In this document: positions 1 through 7,365 of the stretch, piece after piece
How positions within the stretch are numbered: the stretch's first letter is position 1
How the letters are laid out: every line of letters begins with the position of its first letter
Source of the DNA: Sphingopyxis sp. CCNWLW2
Lineage (GTDB): Bacteria > Pseudomonadota > Alphaproteobacteria > Sphingomonadales > Sphingomonadaceae
NCBI RefSeq assembly: GCF_037095755.1
Contig: NZ_JBAWKJ010000002.1
Location: forward strand, 124,001 to 188,000
Direction of reading: 5' to 3'
Length of the DNA stretch: 64,000 nt
Position numbers and translations under genes: made by a program
The notes under the pieces: generated by a model
Databases searched by the model: none
The model's input: only the letters and a program-made list of their open reading frames with translations
What the model was told of the DNA's origin: nothing

Positions 1-244
1 GGTAATTGCCGCGATTGAGGAGGGTGATGCGTTCGGGATGCGCCTGCATCTCCTTGATATCGACCCCGCCGCAAAAACCCTTGCCCTCGGCGCGGATCAG
101 CACGCAATTTACATCGGGATTGCTCGCCGCCGCGGTGACGATCGCGGGGATCGCCATCCAGGTTTCGCTGTCGAAGGCGTTGACCGGCGGGACGTCGAAG
201 ACGATTTCGGCGATCCGGTCCTTGATGGTGCAATGTATCGGCAT
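1..244 (-). CDS. EchA20-like enoyl-CoA hydratase/hydrolase (N-terminal part, cut by window edge)
   Basis: The 81 visible residues are the N-terminus of a crotonase-fold protein. They include PPVNAF near residue 19 and GFCGGVDIKEMQ near residue 56, the latter forming one half of the CoA oxyanion hole. From memory this stretch resembles M. tuberculosis EchA20 (GFNAGVDIKEMQ), which opens the last steroid D-ring in HIP catabolism; proteobacterial counterparts are called ScdN. The start ATG at 244-242 lies 4 bases after the ipdC stop codon, so it is the fifth visible gene of the ipdA-led operon. The C-terminal half, which would settle the subfamily, is outside the window. Crotonase membership is secure; the EchA20 assignment rests on the N-terminus and on context. 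Confidence 0.8.
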   Translation of the reverse strand, partial: MPIHCTIKDRIAEIVFDVPPVNAFDSETWMAIPAIVTAAASNPDVNCVLIRAEGKGFCGGVDIKEMQAHPERITLLNRGNY

Positions 245-248
245 GGGT

Positions 249-1316
249 TCAGTCCAGTCCTCGCAGCGCGGCCAGGCGGGCGCGCGCATCCTTTTCGATC
301 GAAGTCAGAAGATCGGCGCAGCTCGGCAGGTCGCCGAGGCGCCCGCCGACAAGCCCGGTCGCGAGCAGGCCGTTTTCGGTGTCGCCGTCCACGACCGCTT
401 TCTGGATCAGCATCGGCGCCGCCGCGGCCATCATCGCCTGCGGCAGCGACAGATTGCCGTGGCTGGTCATGCCGCGCGCGGCGCGCAGCAGTTCGCCAAA
501 GCTGGCGCCGGTCTGACGCTTCATAGCCAGCCCCGCCTCGATCGCGCGTTTCCACATGGCGAGCTTGCCCGACGCCTCGATGCGTCGCATCGCGGGGGTC
601 AGGATCATCCGCTGCGGAATGCCGTCGATCTTGGTCGACACGATGATGTCGCCGGTGCCCGCGCGGACATAGGCCGATTTCGAACGGTCGGGGATAGGGC
701 TGTCGCTGGTCATCAGGAAGCGCGTTCCCATCGCGATGCCCGCTGCGCCATAGGCCAGCGCCGCCGCGAGCCCGCGTCCGTCGGCAAAGCCGCCCGCCGC
801 GACGACCGGCACCTCGACCGCATCGAGCACCTGCGGCAGCAGCACGGTCGTCGCGACCGCGCCGGTATGCCCGCCGCCTTCGCCGCCCTGCACGGTGATC
901 ATCTCACACCCCAGCTGGACCATCTTCTCTGCATGTTTGACTGCGCCGACGGTGGGGATGCAGAGGATCCCGGCGTCCTTGAACCGGCCGATCATTTTCG
1001 CGTCGGGACCGCGCCCGAAACTGACCGCGCCGACGCGATCGCTGTTCGCGACGATCAGATCGACGATCGCCGCCGCGCCAGGCTGGAAACTGTGAAAATT
1101 GACGCCGAAGCGGTGCGGGGTGAGGTCGCGCAGCCGCGCGATCGCGTTGGCGAGTTCGGCGGGGGTCATCACCGCACCCGCGAGAAAGCCGAACGCCCCG
1201 GCATTGCTCGATGCCGCGACCAGCTCAGGCGTCGCGATCCAGCCCATCGCGGTCTGGATCACGGGCAGGCGGCATCCGAGTGCCTGGGTCAGCGGGGTGG
1301 TCAGCGCGTCGGTCAC
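249..1316 (-). CDS. ipdC: IpdC-like flavin-dependent enzyme of steroid ring degradation (NMO/2-nitropropane dioxygenase fold)
   Basis: A 355-residue TIM-barrel flavoprotein of the nitronate monooxygenase family. Visible motifs are MGW (24-26), GGEGGGHTG (144-152), AAGGFADGRG (173-182) and GTRF (197-200), which form the FMN phosphate-binding and active-site region. Generic annotation would say nitronate monooxygenase. Flanked by ipdAB and an EchA20-like gene, and closely matching the remembered sequence of Rv3553, it is better called IpdC (ScdK in Comamonas), an enzyme required to process the hydroxy-HIC-CoA intermediate before C-ring cleavage. The start chosen is GTG at 1316-1314, four bases after the upstream crotonase stop; the longer reading frame to 1481 would overlap that gene deeply and has no family support. 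Confidence 0.85.
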   Translation of the reverse strand: MTDALTTPLTQALGCRLPVIQTAMGWIATPELVAASSNAGAFGFLAGAVMTPAELANAIARLRDLTPHRFGVNFHSFQPGAAAIVDLIVANSDRVGAVSFGRGPDAKMIGRFKDAGILCIPTVGAVKHAEKMVQLGCEMITVQGGEGGGHTGAVATTVLLPQVLDAVEVPVVAAGGFADGRGLAAALAYGAAGIAMGTRFLMTSDSPIPDRSKSAYVRAGTGDIIVSTKIDGIPQRMILTPAMRRIEASGKLAMWKRAIEAGLAMKRQTGASFGELLRAARGMTSHGNLSLPQAMMAAAAPMLIQKAVVDGDTENGLLATGLVGGRLGDLPSCADLLTSIEKDARARLAALRGLD

Positions 1317-1320
1317 AATA

Positions 1321-2217
1321 TCAGCCTTCGCCCGCGGCCTTCTTGTTCGCCTTGGCCATCGCCGCGCCGTCGAGCCCGCCGAGCGAATTTCCGCTGACCA
1401 GATCGTTCTGCGCATGCGCGAAATGATGCATGTGGAACACCGCATCCATCGCCGTGCGCTTGCCGCGCAGATCCTCGACATGGTTGAGCGCCTGCTTGGT
1501 CAGCCAATTGCCAAGCCGCGGGCGGGTCGCGAGTTCGTGCGCCATTGCCGACACCTTGTCCTTGAGTTCGGCGCGCGGGACCATTTCATTGACCATGCCG
1601 AATTGATAGGCGCGCGCCGCGGGCATGCGTTCGCCGAGCAGCAAAAAGCCCTTGGCGATACGCGGCGGCAGTTCGAAGCCATGCGCGAAATATTCGACCC
1701 CCGGGATTCCCATGCGGTTGACGGGGTCCTGGAAGAAGGCATCGTCGCTGGCGACGATCAGGTCGCACACCCATGCCAGCATCAGCCCGCCGGCGATGCA
1801 CGCGCCCTGCACCATCGCGATCGTCGGCTTGGGAATGTCGCGCCAGCGGCGGCACATCCCCAGGTAAACTTCTTGCTCGCGGGTATAGAGCAGCTCGGCG
1901 CCGGGCCGGGTCGTGTGATCGCCGAACATCAATTTGCGGTCGAAGGGCACCAGATGGTCGCGCCCCGGCGTGCCGATGTCGTGCCCGGCGCTGAAATGCT
2001 TGCCGTCGCCGCCGAGCACGATGACCTTGATTGCATCATCGTCGGTCGCGCGCTGGAAGGCGGCGTCGAGCGCATAGGTCATCTGGCTGTTCTGCGCGTT
2101 GTTGAACTGCGGCCGGTCCATGATGATCCACGCGACGGGGCCGTCGACTTCATAGCGGACGGGGGTGTCGGTTTCATACACCGGCTGTTGCGGCTGGCGC
2201 GGGACGATCTCGGTCAT
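1321..2217 (-). CDS. Enoyl-CoA hydratase/isomerase family protein in the HIP operon
   Basis: A 298-residue crotonase. FSAGHD (75-80) and GACIAGG (138-144) supply the two oxyanion-hole backbone positions, followed by the usual ASDDAFFQDPVNRMG segment. An N-terminal extension of about 20 residues and a C-terminal tail make it longer than the typical 260-residue crotonase. It starts 2 bases after the ipdB stop and ends 4 bases before ipdC, so co-transcription is near certain. The actinobacterial KstR2 regulon, as I remember it, has no gene in this position, whereas proteobacterial scd clusters carry an extra crotonase (ScdY), which it may correspond to. The precise reaction, hydration or C-C hydrolysis of a ring CoA ester, cannot be told from sequence. 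Confidence 0.85.
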   Translation of the reverse strand: MTEIVPRQPQQPVYETDTPVRYEVDGPVAWIIMDRPQFNNAQNSQMTYALDAAFQRATDDDAIKVIVLGGDGKHFSAGHDIGTPGRDHLVPFDRKLMFGDHTTRPGAELLYTREQEVYLGMCRRWRDIPKPTIAMVQGACIAGGLMLAWVCDLIVASDDAFFQDPVNRMGIPGVEYFAHGFELPPRIAKGFLLLGERMPAARAYQFGMVNEMVPRAELKDKVSAMAHELATRPRLGNWLTKQALNHVEDLRGKRTAMDAVFHMHHFAHAQNDLVSGNSLGGLDGAAMAKANKKAAGEG

Positions 2218-2219
2218 GC

Positions 2220-3020
2220 TCAGTTCCTCTTGCCTGCAGGATTGTCCTTGAGCACGCTCGCCCGCAGATTGTGCGGGTCGAGCCGCGCGATGATCGCGAG
2301 TTGCTCGGCGGTCGGGGCGGGGGTGGTCTTGATCTCGGCGGCGGCTTCGAGCGCGAAGCCGGTCGCGTCCTGCACCTGCTCGAAGGTCACGCCGGGGTGC
2401 AGCATCACGACGCGGATCGCATTGTCTGTGCCGCCGAAATCCATGACGCAGAGGCCGGTGACGATCAGCCGCAGGTCGACACGGCTGAAATTGACGCCGG
2501 GGGTGCGGCGCGCCGGGTTATAGCCGACGCTCGACACCATATCGACCTCGCCCTCGACGAAGACGCGCTTCGAATGCGCCGGCACGAACATCGAATTGAT
2601 GTGGCAGATGCTGTTGCCTGGAAAGCCGCGCGCGCCGAGCATCTGCACCTTCGGCTGATCGTAAGTGCCGCCGAGGTAGGAGATGTTCGTTTGTCCGAAG
2701 CGGTCGATCTGGCTCGGCGTCACCATCGCGTGGCGCTTGCCGGACCAGACCGCGGCGTCGAAAAAGCGCGAAAAGGGCAGGTAGCCCGCGGCCTTTCGAT
2801 CGTCGTAGCCGCGCGGGCCGAGCGGCACGGGGTCTTCGACCAGCCAGGCTTCGCCGTCGGTCATCATCAGTTCGGGGGTGTGCGTCAGCTTGGCGAGGCC
2901 GGCGGCGAGGCGCGGCGCGGGGCCGATGCCGGTCGCGACGAGTTCGCCATTGGCGCGCCACGCCTCGGAGGCGGCGACGATGAGCTGTTCGCAAAGGGTG
3001 AAGTCGGGTGCGGTGGTCAT
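2220..3020 (-). CDS. ipdB: Steroid C-ring-cleaving hydrolase, beta subunit (CoA-transferase family)
   Basis: A 266-residue protein of the class I CoA-transferase beta-subunit fold (GIGPAPRLAAGLAKLTHTP at 31-49, the paired glycine-rich SYLGGTYDQPKV, and GFPGNSICHINSM). In HIP degradation IpdA and IpdB form a heterotetramer that hydrolytically opens the last steroid ring of COCHEA-CoA instead of transferring CoA. The start is ATG at 3020, 10 bases after the ipdA stop; the frame stays open further upstream into ipdA, but that part does not look like the family. The gene immediately precedes the crotonase. Assignment relies on pairing with the adjacent IpdA-like gene and on IpdC and EchA20-like genes downstream; alone it could be any glutaconate-type CoA-transferase subunit. 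Confidence 0.88.
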   Translation of the reverse strand: MTTAPDFTLCEQLIVAASEAWRANGELVATGIGPAPRLAAGLAKLTHTPELMMTDGEAWLVEDPVPLGPRGYDDRKAAGYLPFSRFFDAAVWSGKRHAMVTPSQIDRFGQTNISYLGGTYDQPKVQMLGARGFPGNSICHINSMFVPAHSKRVFVEGEVDMVSSVGYNPARRTPGVNFSRVDLRLIVTGLCVMDFGGTDNAIRVVMLHPGVTFEQVQDATGFALEAAAEIKTTPAPTAEQLAIIARLDPHNLRASVLKDNPAGKRN

Positions 3021-3030
3021 GGCGTCCGCC

Positions 3031-3936
3031 TCAGAAAATGGGAAGGGGGAGGGCGGAAATGGCGTCCTTGCCGCCGACGCGGCCCAGATAGCCCGCCTCA
3101 TCGGCGCCGATGGTTTCGGCGAGATAGGCGTCCCAGCCGCCGTCCTCGCGCGCGCTATCGGCATAGGATTTGAGGTGCTTCATATCCCAGCCGTAGGAAG
3201 GCGGCATAGAGGTCGGATGCGCGCCGAGCGGGGCCTCGACGACGCCGTGGATGAAGCAGCGCTCGACGATGTTGGCGCGTGCATCCTCGGGATAGCTGTG
3301 GTCCATCCGCTCGACGACCTCTTCGGCCGAGACGAAGGTGCGGTCCGCGGCGCGCGCGAACCATTCGTCATAATAGGTATCGGGGCCGAGCGCCTGGATA
3401 TTGCCGAGCTTGTCGGCGCGGTGGACATGGAGCAGCGCCGCGTCGAGCTTGAGCGCGGGCATGGCGAGCAGCACCTCGCCGTCGTCATACGGGGACTGGA
3501 CGGTCTTGAAGCCGCCATGCGTCATCACGTCTGTGCCAAGCCCGACATGGGTGGGCAGGAAGGGCAAGCGGAACGCCGCGGCCTTCAAGCCCCATTGCAG
3601 CATGCCTTCGTCAAGTTCGAGAATGTCGAGCCCGCCGGCTTCGCGGGCCTTGCGGAAGTAAGGCTCGAGTGGGATCGCGTCCATCGAGACGAAGCCGAAG
3701 ATGACCTTCTTCACCTTGCCCGCGGCGCACAGCATGCCGACCTCGGGACCGCCATAGGCGACGATCGTCAGGTCGGTCAGGTCCGAACGCAGGATCGCGC
3801 GAACCAGCGCCATGGGCTTGCGGCGCGGGCCCCAGCCTCCAATCCCGATCGTCATCCCGCTCTTCAGCGAGGCGACGAACTGCTCGATGGTCAGTTGCTT
3901 GTTCAATCCACTCTCCAGCCCATAGGCGTCGGGCAC
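3031..3936 (-). CDS. ipdA: Steroid C-ring-cleaving hydrolase, alpha subunit (CoA-transferase family)
   Basis: A 301-residue CoA-transferase alpha-subunit protein and the first gene of the operon. SGMTIGIGGWGPRRKPMA (26-43), TIVAYGGPEVGMLC (57-70) and ELDEGMLQWGLKAA (107-120) match remembered Rv3551 (IpdA) almost position for position. The glutamate of the DEG motif (E110 here) aligns with the one that is catalytic in IpdAB. The chosen start is GTG at 3936-3934, giving an N-terminus like the actinobacterial protein (MPD...); its Shine-Dalgarno is weak, so a nearby alternative such as TTG at 3907 is possible. It is divergent from an SDR gene across a 109-base gap holding two GCCCGATA direct repeats (3983-3990 and 4019-4026). 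Confidence 0.9.
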   Translation of the reverse strand: MPDAYGLESGLNKQLTIEQFVASLKSGMTIGIGGWGPRRKPMALVRAILRSDLTDLTIVAYGGPEVGMLCAAGKVKKVIFGFVSMDAIPLEPYFRKAREAGGLDILELDEGMLQWGLKAAAFRLPFLPTHVGLGTDVMTHGGFKTVQSPYDDGEVLLAMPALKLDAALLHVHRADKLGNIQALGPDTYYDEWFARAADRTFVSAEEVVERMDHSYPEDARANIVERCFIHGVVEAPLGAHPTSMPPSYGWDMKHLKSYADSAREDGGWDAYLAETIGADEAGYLGRVGGKDAISALPLPIF

Positions 3937-4045
3937 GAGGGCGCCCGCGATGTTGCAAGATGGATAGGCGCGCTGGCCGTTCGCCCGATACCACCATATG
4001 GAGAGAGACTTTCACGCCGCCCGATAGAAGAGAGGCGGGCGAGAA

Positions 4046-4822
4046 ATGGAGATCGAAATGGCGGACGAGAAACAGCGCGTGGCGCTCGTGACCGGCGGCA
4101 GCCGCGGTATCGGCAGCGCGATCGCCGAGCGGCTATTGGAAGACGGCATGCGCGTCGTGATCTGCGGCCGCAACGCCCCCGAGGACCTGCCGCGCCACCT
4201 TGACGCGGCGGCGGAGTTCGAGGCGTGCGATGTGCGTTCGGCGGACGAGGTTCAGGCGATGGTCGACCGCATTTTCGAACGCCACGGCCGGCTCGACCTC
4301 GCCGTGAACAATGCCGGGGGCTCCCCCGAAGCCGATGCGGCCTCCGCGTCGCCGCGTTTTTCGGAGCGCGTCCTCGCGCTCAACCTGCTTGCCCCGCTGC
4401 ATGTCGCGCAGGCCGTCAACCGCGTCATGCAGGCGCAAGAGGAGGGTGGCAGTATCGTCAATATCGCCAGCGTCTCGGGTACGCGGCCGTCGCCGGGAAC
4501 GGCGGTTTATGGTGCGGCCAAGGCGGGGCTGCTGAGCCTTACCGAATCGCTTGCGATGGAGTGGGGGCCGAAGGTGCGTGTCAATGCGGTCGTCGTGGGG
4601 CTGGTCGCCACCGAGGCTGCGGCCGATCATTATGGCGGCGAGGCGGGGATGAAACGGATCGATGCGATGCTGCCGCTCGGCCGGATGGCGCGCGGGCCGG
4701 ACATCGCCGGGGTCGTGAGCTTCCTGGCGTCGCCGGACGCGGCCTATATCAGCGGTGCAAAAATCGCTGCGCATGGCGGCGGCGAGCGGCCGGTCTTTCT
4801 GAGCCTGGCCCAGATGGGCTGA
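4046..4822 (+). CDS. SDR-family oxidoreductase, likely steroid catabolism
   Basis: A 258-residue classical short-chain dehydrogenase/reductase: TGGSRGIG cofactor loop (16-23), NNAG (88-91), catalytic Ser142-Tyr155-Lys159 and a C-terminal PLGRMARGPDIAGVVSFL segment. It is divergent from ipdA. SDR genes related to Rv3548c and Rv3549c occupy the equivalent place in the mycobacterial KstR2 regulon, so oxidation or reduction of a hydroxy/keto group on a ring-D CoA intermediate is the likely role (inference). Two starts are possible: ATG 4046, or ATG 4058, which has a well-placed GGAG six bases upstream and is perhaps the true one. The G-rich dinucleotide loop does not clearly separate NADP from NAD use. 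Confidence 0.85.
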   Translation: MEIEMADEKQRVALVTGGSRGIGSAIAERLLEDGMRVVICGRNAPEDLPRHLDAAAEFEACDVRSADEVQAMVDRIFERHGRLDLAVNNAGGSPEADAASASPRFSERVLALNLLAPLHVAQAVNRVMQAQEEGGSIVNIASVSGTRPSPGTAVYGAAKAGLLSLTESLAMEWGPKVRVNAVVVGLVATEAAADHYGGEAGMKRIDAMLPLGRMARGPDIAGVVSFLASPDAAYISGAKIAAHGGGERPVFLSLAQMG

Positions 4823-4961
4823 CGTCGCGGCGGAGGAGCCGCACATGGTCAGCGGGCTTCGAAAACATTCTGTGCGCGGTGCAGGACAATGGCGACTTGG
4901 CGAGGGCGCCGGACGGTTGCGATAGTGATGCCGTCTTCCACTGCTATATCGGAGTGCCGTC

Positions 4962-5993
4962 ATGCCCGCAGACACCGTCAATCGCCAATGGCTGCTCGCG
5001 CGGCGCCCCCAGGGGCAGGTCAGCGTCGATGATTTCGCGCGGCATGACGCGCCCTTGCCGCGGGCCGATCTGGCCGCGGGCGAGATCCTCGTCCGCAACG
5101 TCATGTTCGGCTTCGATCCCGCGCAGCGCGGGTGGATGGACGATGTCCCAAGCTATCTTCCCCCCATCAGGATCGATGAGCCCGTGCGCGGCAGCGCGGT
5201 CGCGCGCGTGATCGCGTCGGGCAATCCGGCATATCCGGAGGGCTCGATGGTGCGGGGGTTGTTCGGATGGCAGGATTATGCCGTTGCGGCGCGGGCGGGC
5301 GACCCCGACCCGGTGCCCATCCCGGACGGGACGGCGCCCGAAGAGGCGTTGGGTATATTCGGCGCGGCGAGCCTGACGGCCTATGTCGGCATGTACGACG
5401 TCGGCCGGCTCCGCGCGGGGGATTGCGTCCTCGTTTCCGGCGCGGCGGGTGCGGTCGGATCGGTTGCGATTCAGATCGCGCGGCTCGCCGGCGCGCGCGT
5501 GATCGGGATCGCTGGAGGCGTCGAAAAATGCCGCTGGTTGATCGAGGATTATGGCGCCGACGCCGCGATCGATTATCGCGCGGAGGATGTGCGGGCGCGG
5601 CTCGGAAAGCTCGCGCCCGAGGGAATCGACCTGTTCTTCGACAATGTGGGCGGCACCACGCTCGAAGCGGGAATCGCGCATATCGCGCGCTTTGGCCGGA
5701 TCGTGCTGTGCGGTGCCATTTCGGGCTATAACGACACGCACGCCGCTGCAGGGCCGCGCAACCTGGTCCGGCTGATTCCGCAGCGCGCCGAGATGCGCGG
5801 CTTTATCCTGCTCGACCATCTGGATCGTGTGCCCTCTGCTATGGTGGAACTCAGGCAATGGGTCCGCAGCAACCGGATCCGCTATCGTACCGACATTCAG
5901 CATGGTTTCGACGTCATCCCACAAACATTCTTGCGGCTGTTCAACGGCTCAAATCGGGGCAAGCAATTGCTGCGGATCGACGGGGTGGACTAG
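4962..5993 (+). CDS. NADP-dependent oxidoreductase, zinc-free MDR family (PTGR/LTB4DH-like)
   Basis: A 343-residue medium-chain dehydrogenase/reductase of the prostaglandin reductase/curcumin reductase branch: N-terminal GroES-like region with MFGFDPAQRGWM, then GAAGAVGS at 160-167 for the nucleotide, GGVEKC at the cofactor 2'-phosphate region, and DNVGG. The zinc-binding cysteines of alcohol dehydrogenases are absent. Members reduce the double bond of alpha,beta-unsaturated ketones or aldehydes with NADPH in the cytoplasm. It follows the SDR gene by 139 bases on the same strand, so it may belong to the steroid gene set, but the spacing leaves room for its own promoter. The substrate is unknown. 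Confidence 0.85.
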   Translation: MPADTVNRQWLLARRPQGQVSVDDFARHDAPLPRADLAAGEILVRNVMFGFDPAQRGWMDDVPSYLPPIRIDEPVRGSAVARVIASGNPAYPEGSMVRGLFGWQDYAVAARAGDPDPVPIPDGTAPEEALGIFGAASLTAYVGMYDVGRLRAGDCVLVSGAAGAVGSVAIQIARLAGARVIGIAGGVEKCRWLIEDYGADAAIDYRAEDVRARLGKLAPEGIDLFFDNVGGTTLEAGIAHIARFGRIVLCGAISGYNDTHAAAGPRNLVRLIPQRAEMRGFILLDHLDRVPSAMVELRQWVRSNRIRYRTDIQHGFDVIPQTFLRLFNGSNRGKQLLRIDGVD

Positions 5994-6080
5994 GCTGGGA
6001 CTACCGGCGCGGGCCTCCGCAGCGGTTTGGAAATCGCGGACGCTATTGATGATTGGGCGCGTGTCTCGCATTCTTGGGGC

Positions 6081-6752
6081 ATGAACAAGAAATCTAGCCA
6101 GAGCGCCAAAGGGCTGCGCCAATTCCTGGATATCGAGCAGCAGCAGGAGTGGCTGGAGGGCAGGGCGGAACTGGCCGACGCGGAAGAGCGGCAGGATTCG
6201 ATCGAGCAGCGGTTAAAATATGCGCACCGCTTCCAGAAGCTGCTTCGTCGACCGCAGGCGACCGAGCTGTTTGAGATTCTTGAGCTATACGGCCGGACCT
6301 GCATTCCCTTACCTCGCGCGACGGAGCGCACTTACTGGTCGGTTTCCTGCCTGCCATCGACGTCGGACAAGCCATTGGTCCGCGTCAACGCGAGTTGGAT
6401 GGAGCTGTTCACGCTGTACGCCGACGGCGACGATCTCCGCGCACGGCTCATTCTTCACCTGTCGGATTTCACGACCGATGGATCGCTCACACAGGAGACG
6501 ATCGACCAGGTGTTTCTCGAGGGGAGCGTGCGGGCACCTGAGGACTTGCGCTATTCGGTTCCGAGCGGTCCGGATATTTTCATCGTCAAGATACGAGGCT
6601 CCGCTTCCATCCGCGACTTTCTCTCGGTCCCTCGCGCGCTGCGCGCTGTTCGGCGATTCAATATGACCCACATGAACCGCGGCAGGAATGCCTATCAGGC
6701 TAGCCATTCCTATGGCGTCGCGGATTACATGCTGGGGGAGGGCTCTTCCTGA
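6081..6752 (+). CDS. Hypothetical protein, not recognised
   Basis: A 223-residue protein I cannot place. The N-terminus is polar and rich in Gln, Glu and Arg (residues 10-60, probable helix or coiled coil: LRQFLDIEQQQEWLEGRAEL). It is followed by a mixed alpha/beta region with CIPLPRATERTYWSVS and a DLRARLILHLSDFTTDGSLT segment. There is no signal peptide, no membrane segment and no cysteine-based metal site. A reading from 6027 would add 18 residues; I prefer ATG 6081 because the extra part looks non-conserved, although no good Shine-Dalgarno precedes either start. Codon use has more AT-ending codons than the neighbours, a weak hint of acquisition. It sits between the MDR gene and the ECF sigma factor unit. 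Confidence 0.55.
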   Translation: MNKKSSQSAKGLRQFLDIEQQQEWLEGRAELADAEERQDSIEQRLKYAHRFQKLLRRPQATELFEILELYGRTCIPLPRATERTYWSVSCLPSTSDKPLVRVNASWMELFTLYADGDDLRARLILHLSDFTTDGSLTQETIDQVFLEGSVRAPEDLRYSVPSGPDIFIVKIRGSASIRDFLSVPRALRAVRRFNMTHMNRGRNAYQASHSYGVADYMLGEGSS

Positions 6753-6807
6753 CGTTCACGACCGCCGATGCGAACAAGAAACTTGATTGTTGGTTTCGCG
6801 CTGCCAT

Positions 6808-6821
6808 CCTCGCGCGCGAGG
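6808..6821. promoter_or_regulatory. 14-base perfect palindrome upstream of the ECF sigma gene
   Basis: CCTCGCGCGCGAGG is self-complementary and lies 37 bases before the chosen start of the FecI-like gene. It could be an operator or a short hairpin in the leader. In G+C-rich DNA such palindromes also arise by chance. Confidence 0.35.
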
Positions 6822-6858
6822 GGAGGCTGGCGTGCAACCTGCCGGTGAAAAGGAAGAG

Positions 6859-7365
6859 ATGCTACAGGAACAGGCGCGCATGTCGCGCCTGCACAACCGT
6901 TTTCGCCTTGCGCTCGAGCGCTATTTTTCGCGCCGGATCGGCCGCCGCCCCGATGTCGACGATCTGGTCCAGGAAGTGTTCGAGCGGTTGATGCGCTGCG
7001 ACGCTGATGAGAGCGACGAACGTGTCGACGGCTATGTCTTCGCAACCGCGAGCAGCGTGCTGACCGATCGCCATCGGCGCGCCCGTGCCCGCAATGAGCA
7101 TCTCCACCAGCCATTCTGCCCCGAAACCCACGCGGGTATTGAGTTTTCGCCTGAGCATGTCCTCGCCAATCGCGAACAGCTTGCGCGTGTATCGGCGATA
7201 CTGCACGAGCTGCCCGAGCGGACCCGCGCGGTGTTCGTGCTCCGGCGTATCGAAGGGATGCGCTATCTGGACATTGCCAGCCGGCTGGGGATTTCGGTAA
7301 GCGCGACGGAAAAGCATATGCAGCGCGCGATGGTGTATATCACGCGCCGGATGGACGAAGCATGA
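6859..7365 (+). CDS. FecI-like ECF RNA polymerase sigma factor
   Basis: A 168-residue extracytoplasmic-function sigma factor. Region 2 contains RRPDVDDLVQEVFERLM (core binding and -10 recognition) and region 4 contains LPERTRAVFVLRRIEGMRY followed by an HTH (DIASRLGISVSATEKHMQRAM) that reads the -35 element. It lacks region 3, as expected. Its stop overlaps the FecR start by 4 bases (ATGA), and a TonB receptor follows, so this is a cell-surface-signalling trio: ligand-loaded receptor, then FecR, then sigma. The start is ATG 6859, just after AAAAGGAAG; an upstream TTG at 6787 would add a non-conserved tail. Confidence 0.92.
   Translation: MLQEQARMSRLHNRFRLALERYFSRRIGRRPDVDDLVQEVFERLMRCDADESDERVDGYVFATASSVLTDRHRRARARNEHLHQPFCPETHAGIEFSPEHVLANREQLARVSAILHELPERTRAVFVLRRIEGMRYLDIASRLGISVSATEKHMQRAMVYITRRMDEA

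Noticed and set aside
249..1316. Nitronate monooxygenase as the function
   Set aside because: The fold is shared, but the operon context and IpdC-like sequence favour steroid catabolism.
3937..4045. KstR2-type operator between ipdA and the SDR gene
   Set aside because: I could not find the CAAG-type palindrome; only CCATATGG and a GCCCGATA direct repeat are present, too weak to call.
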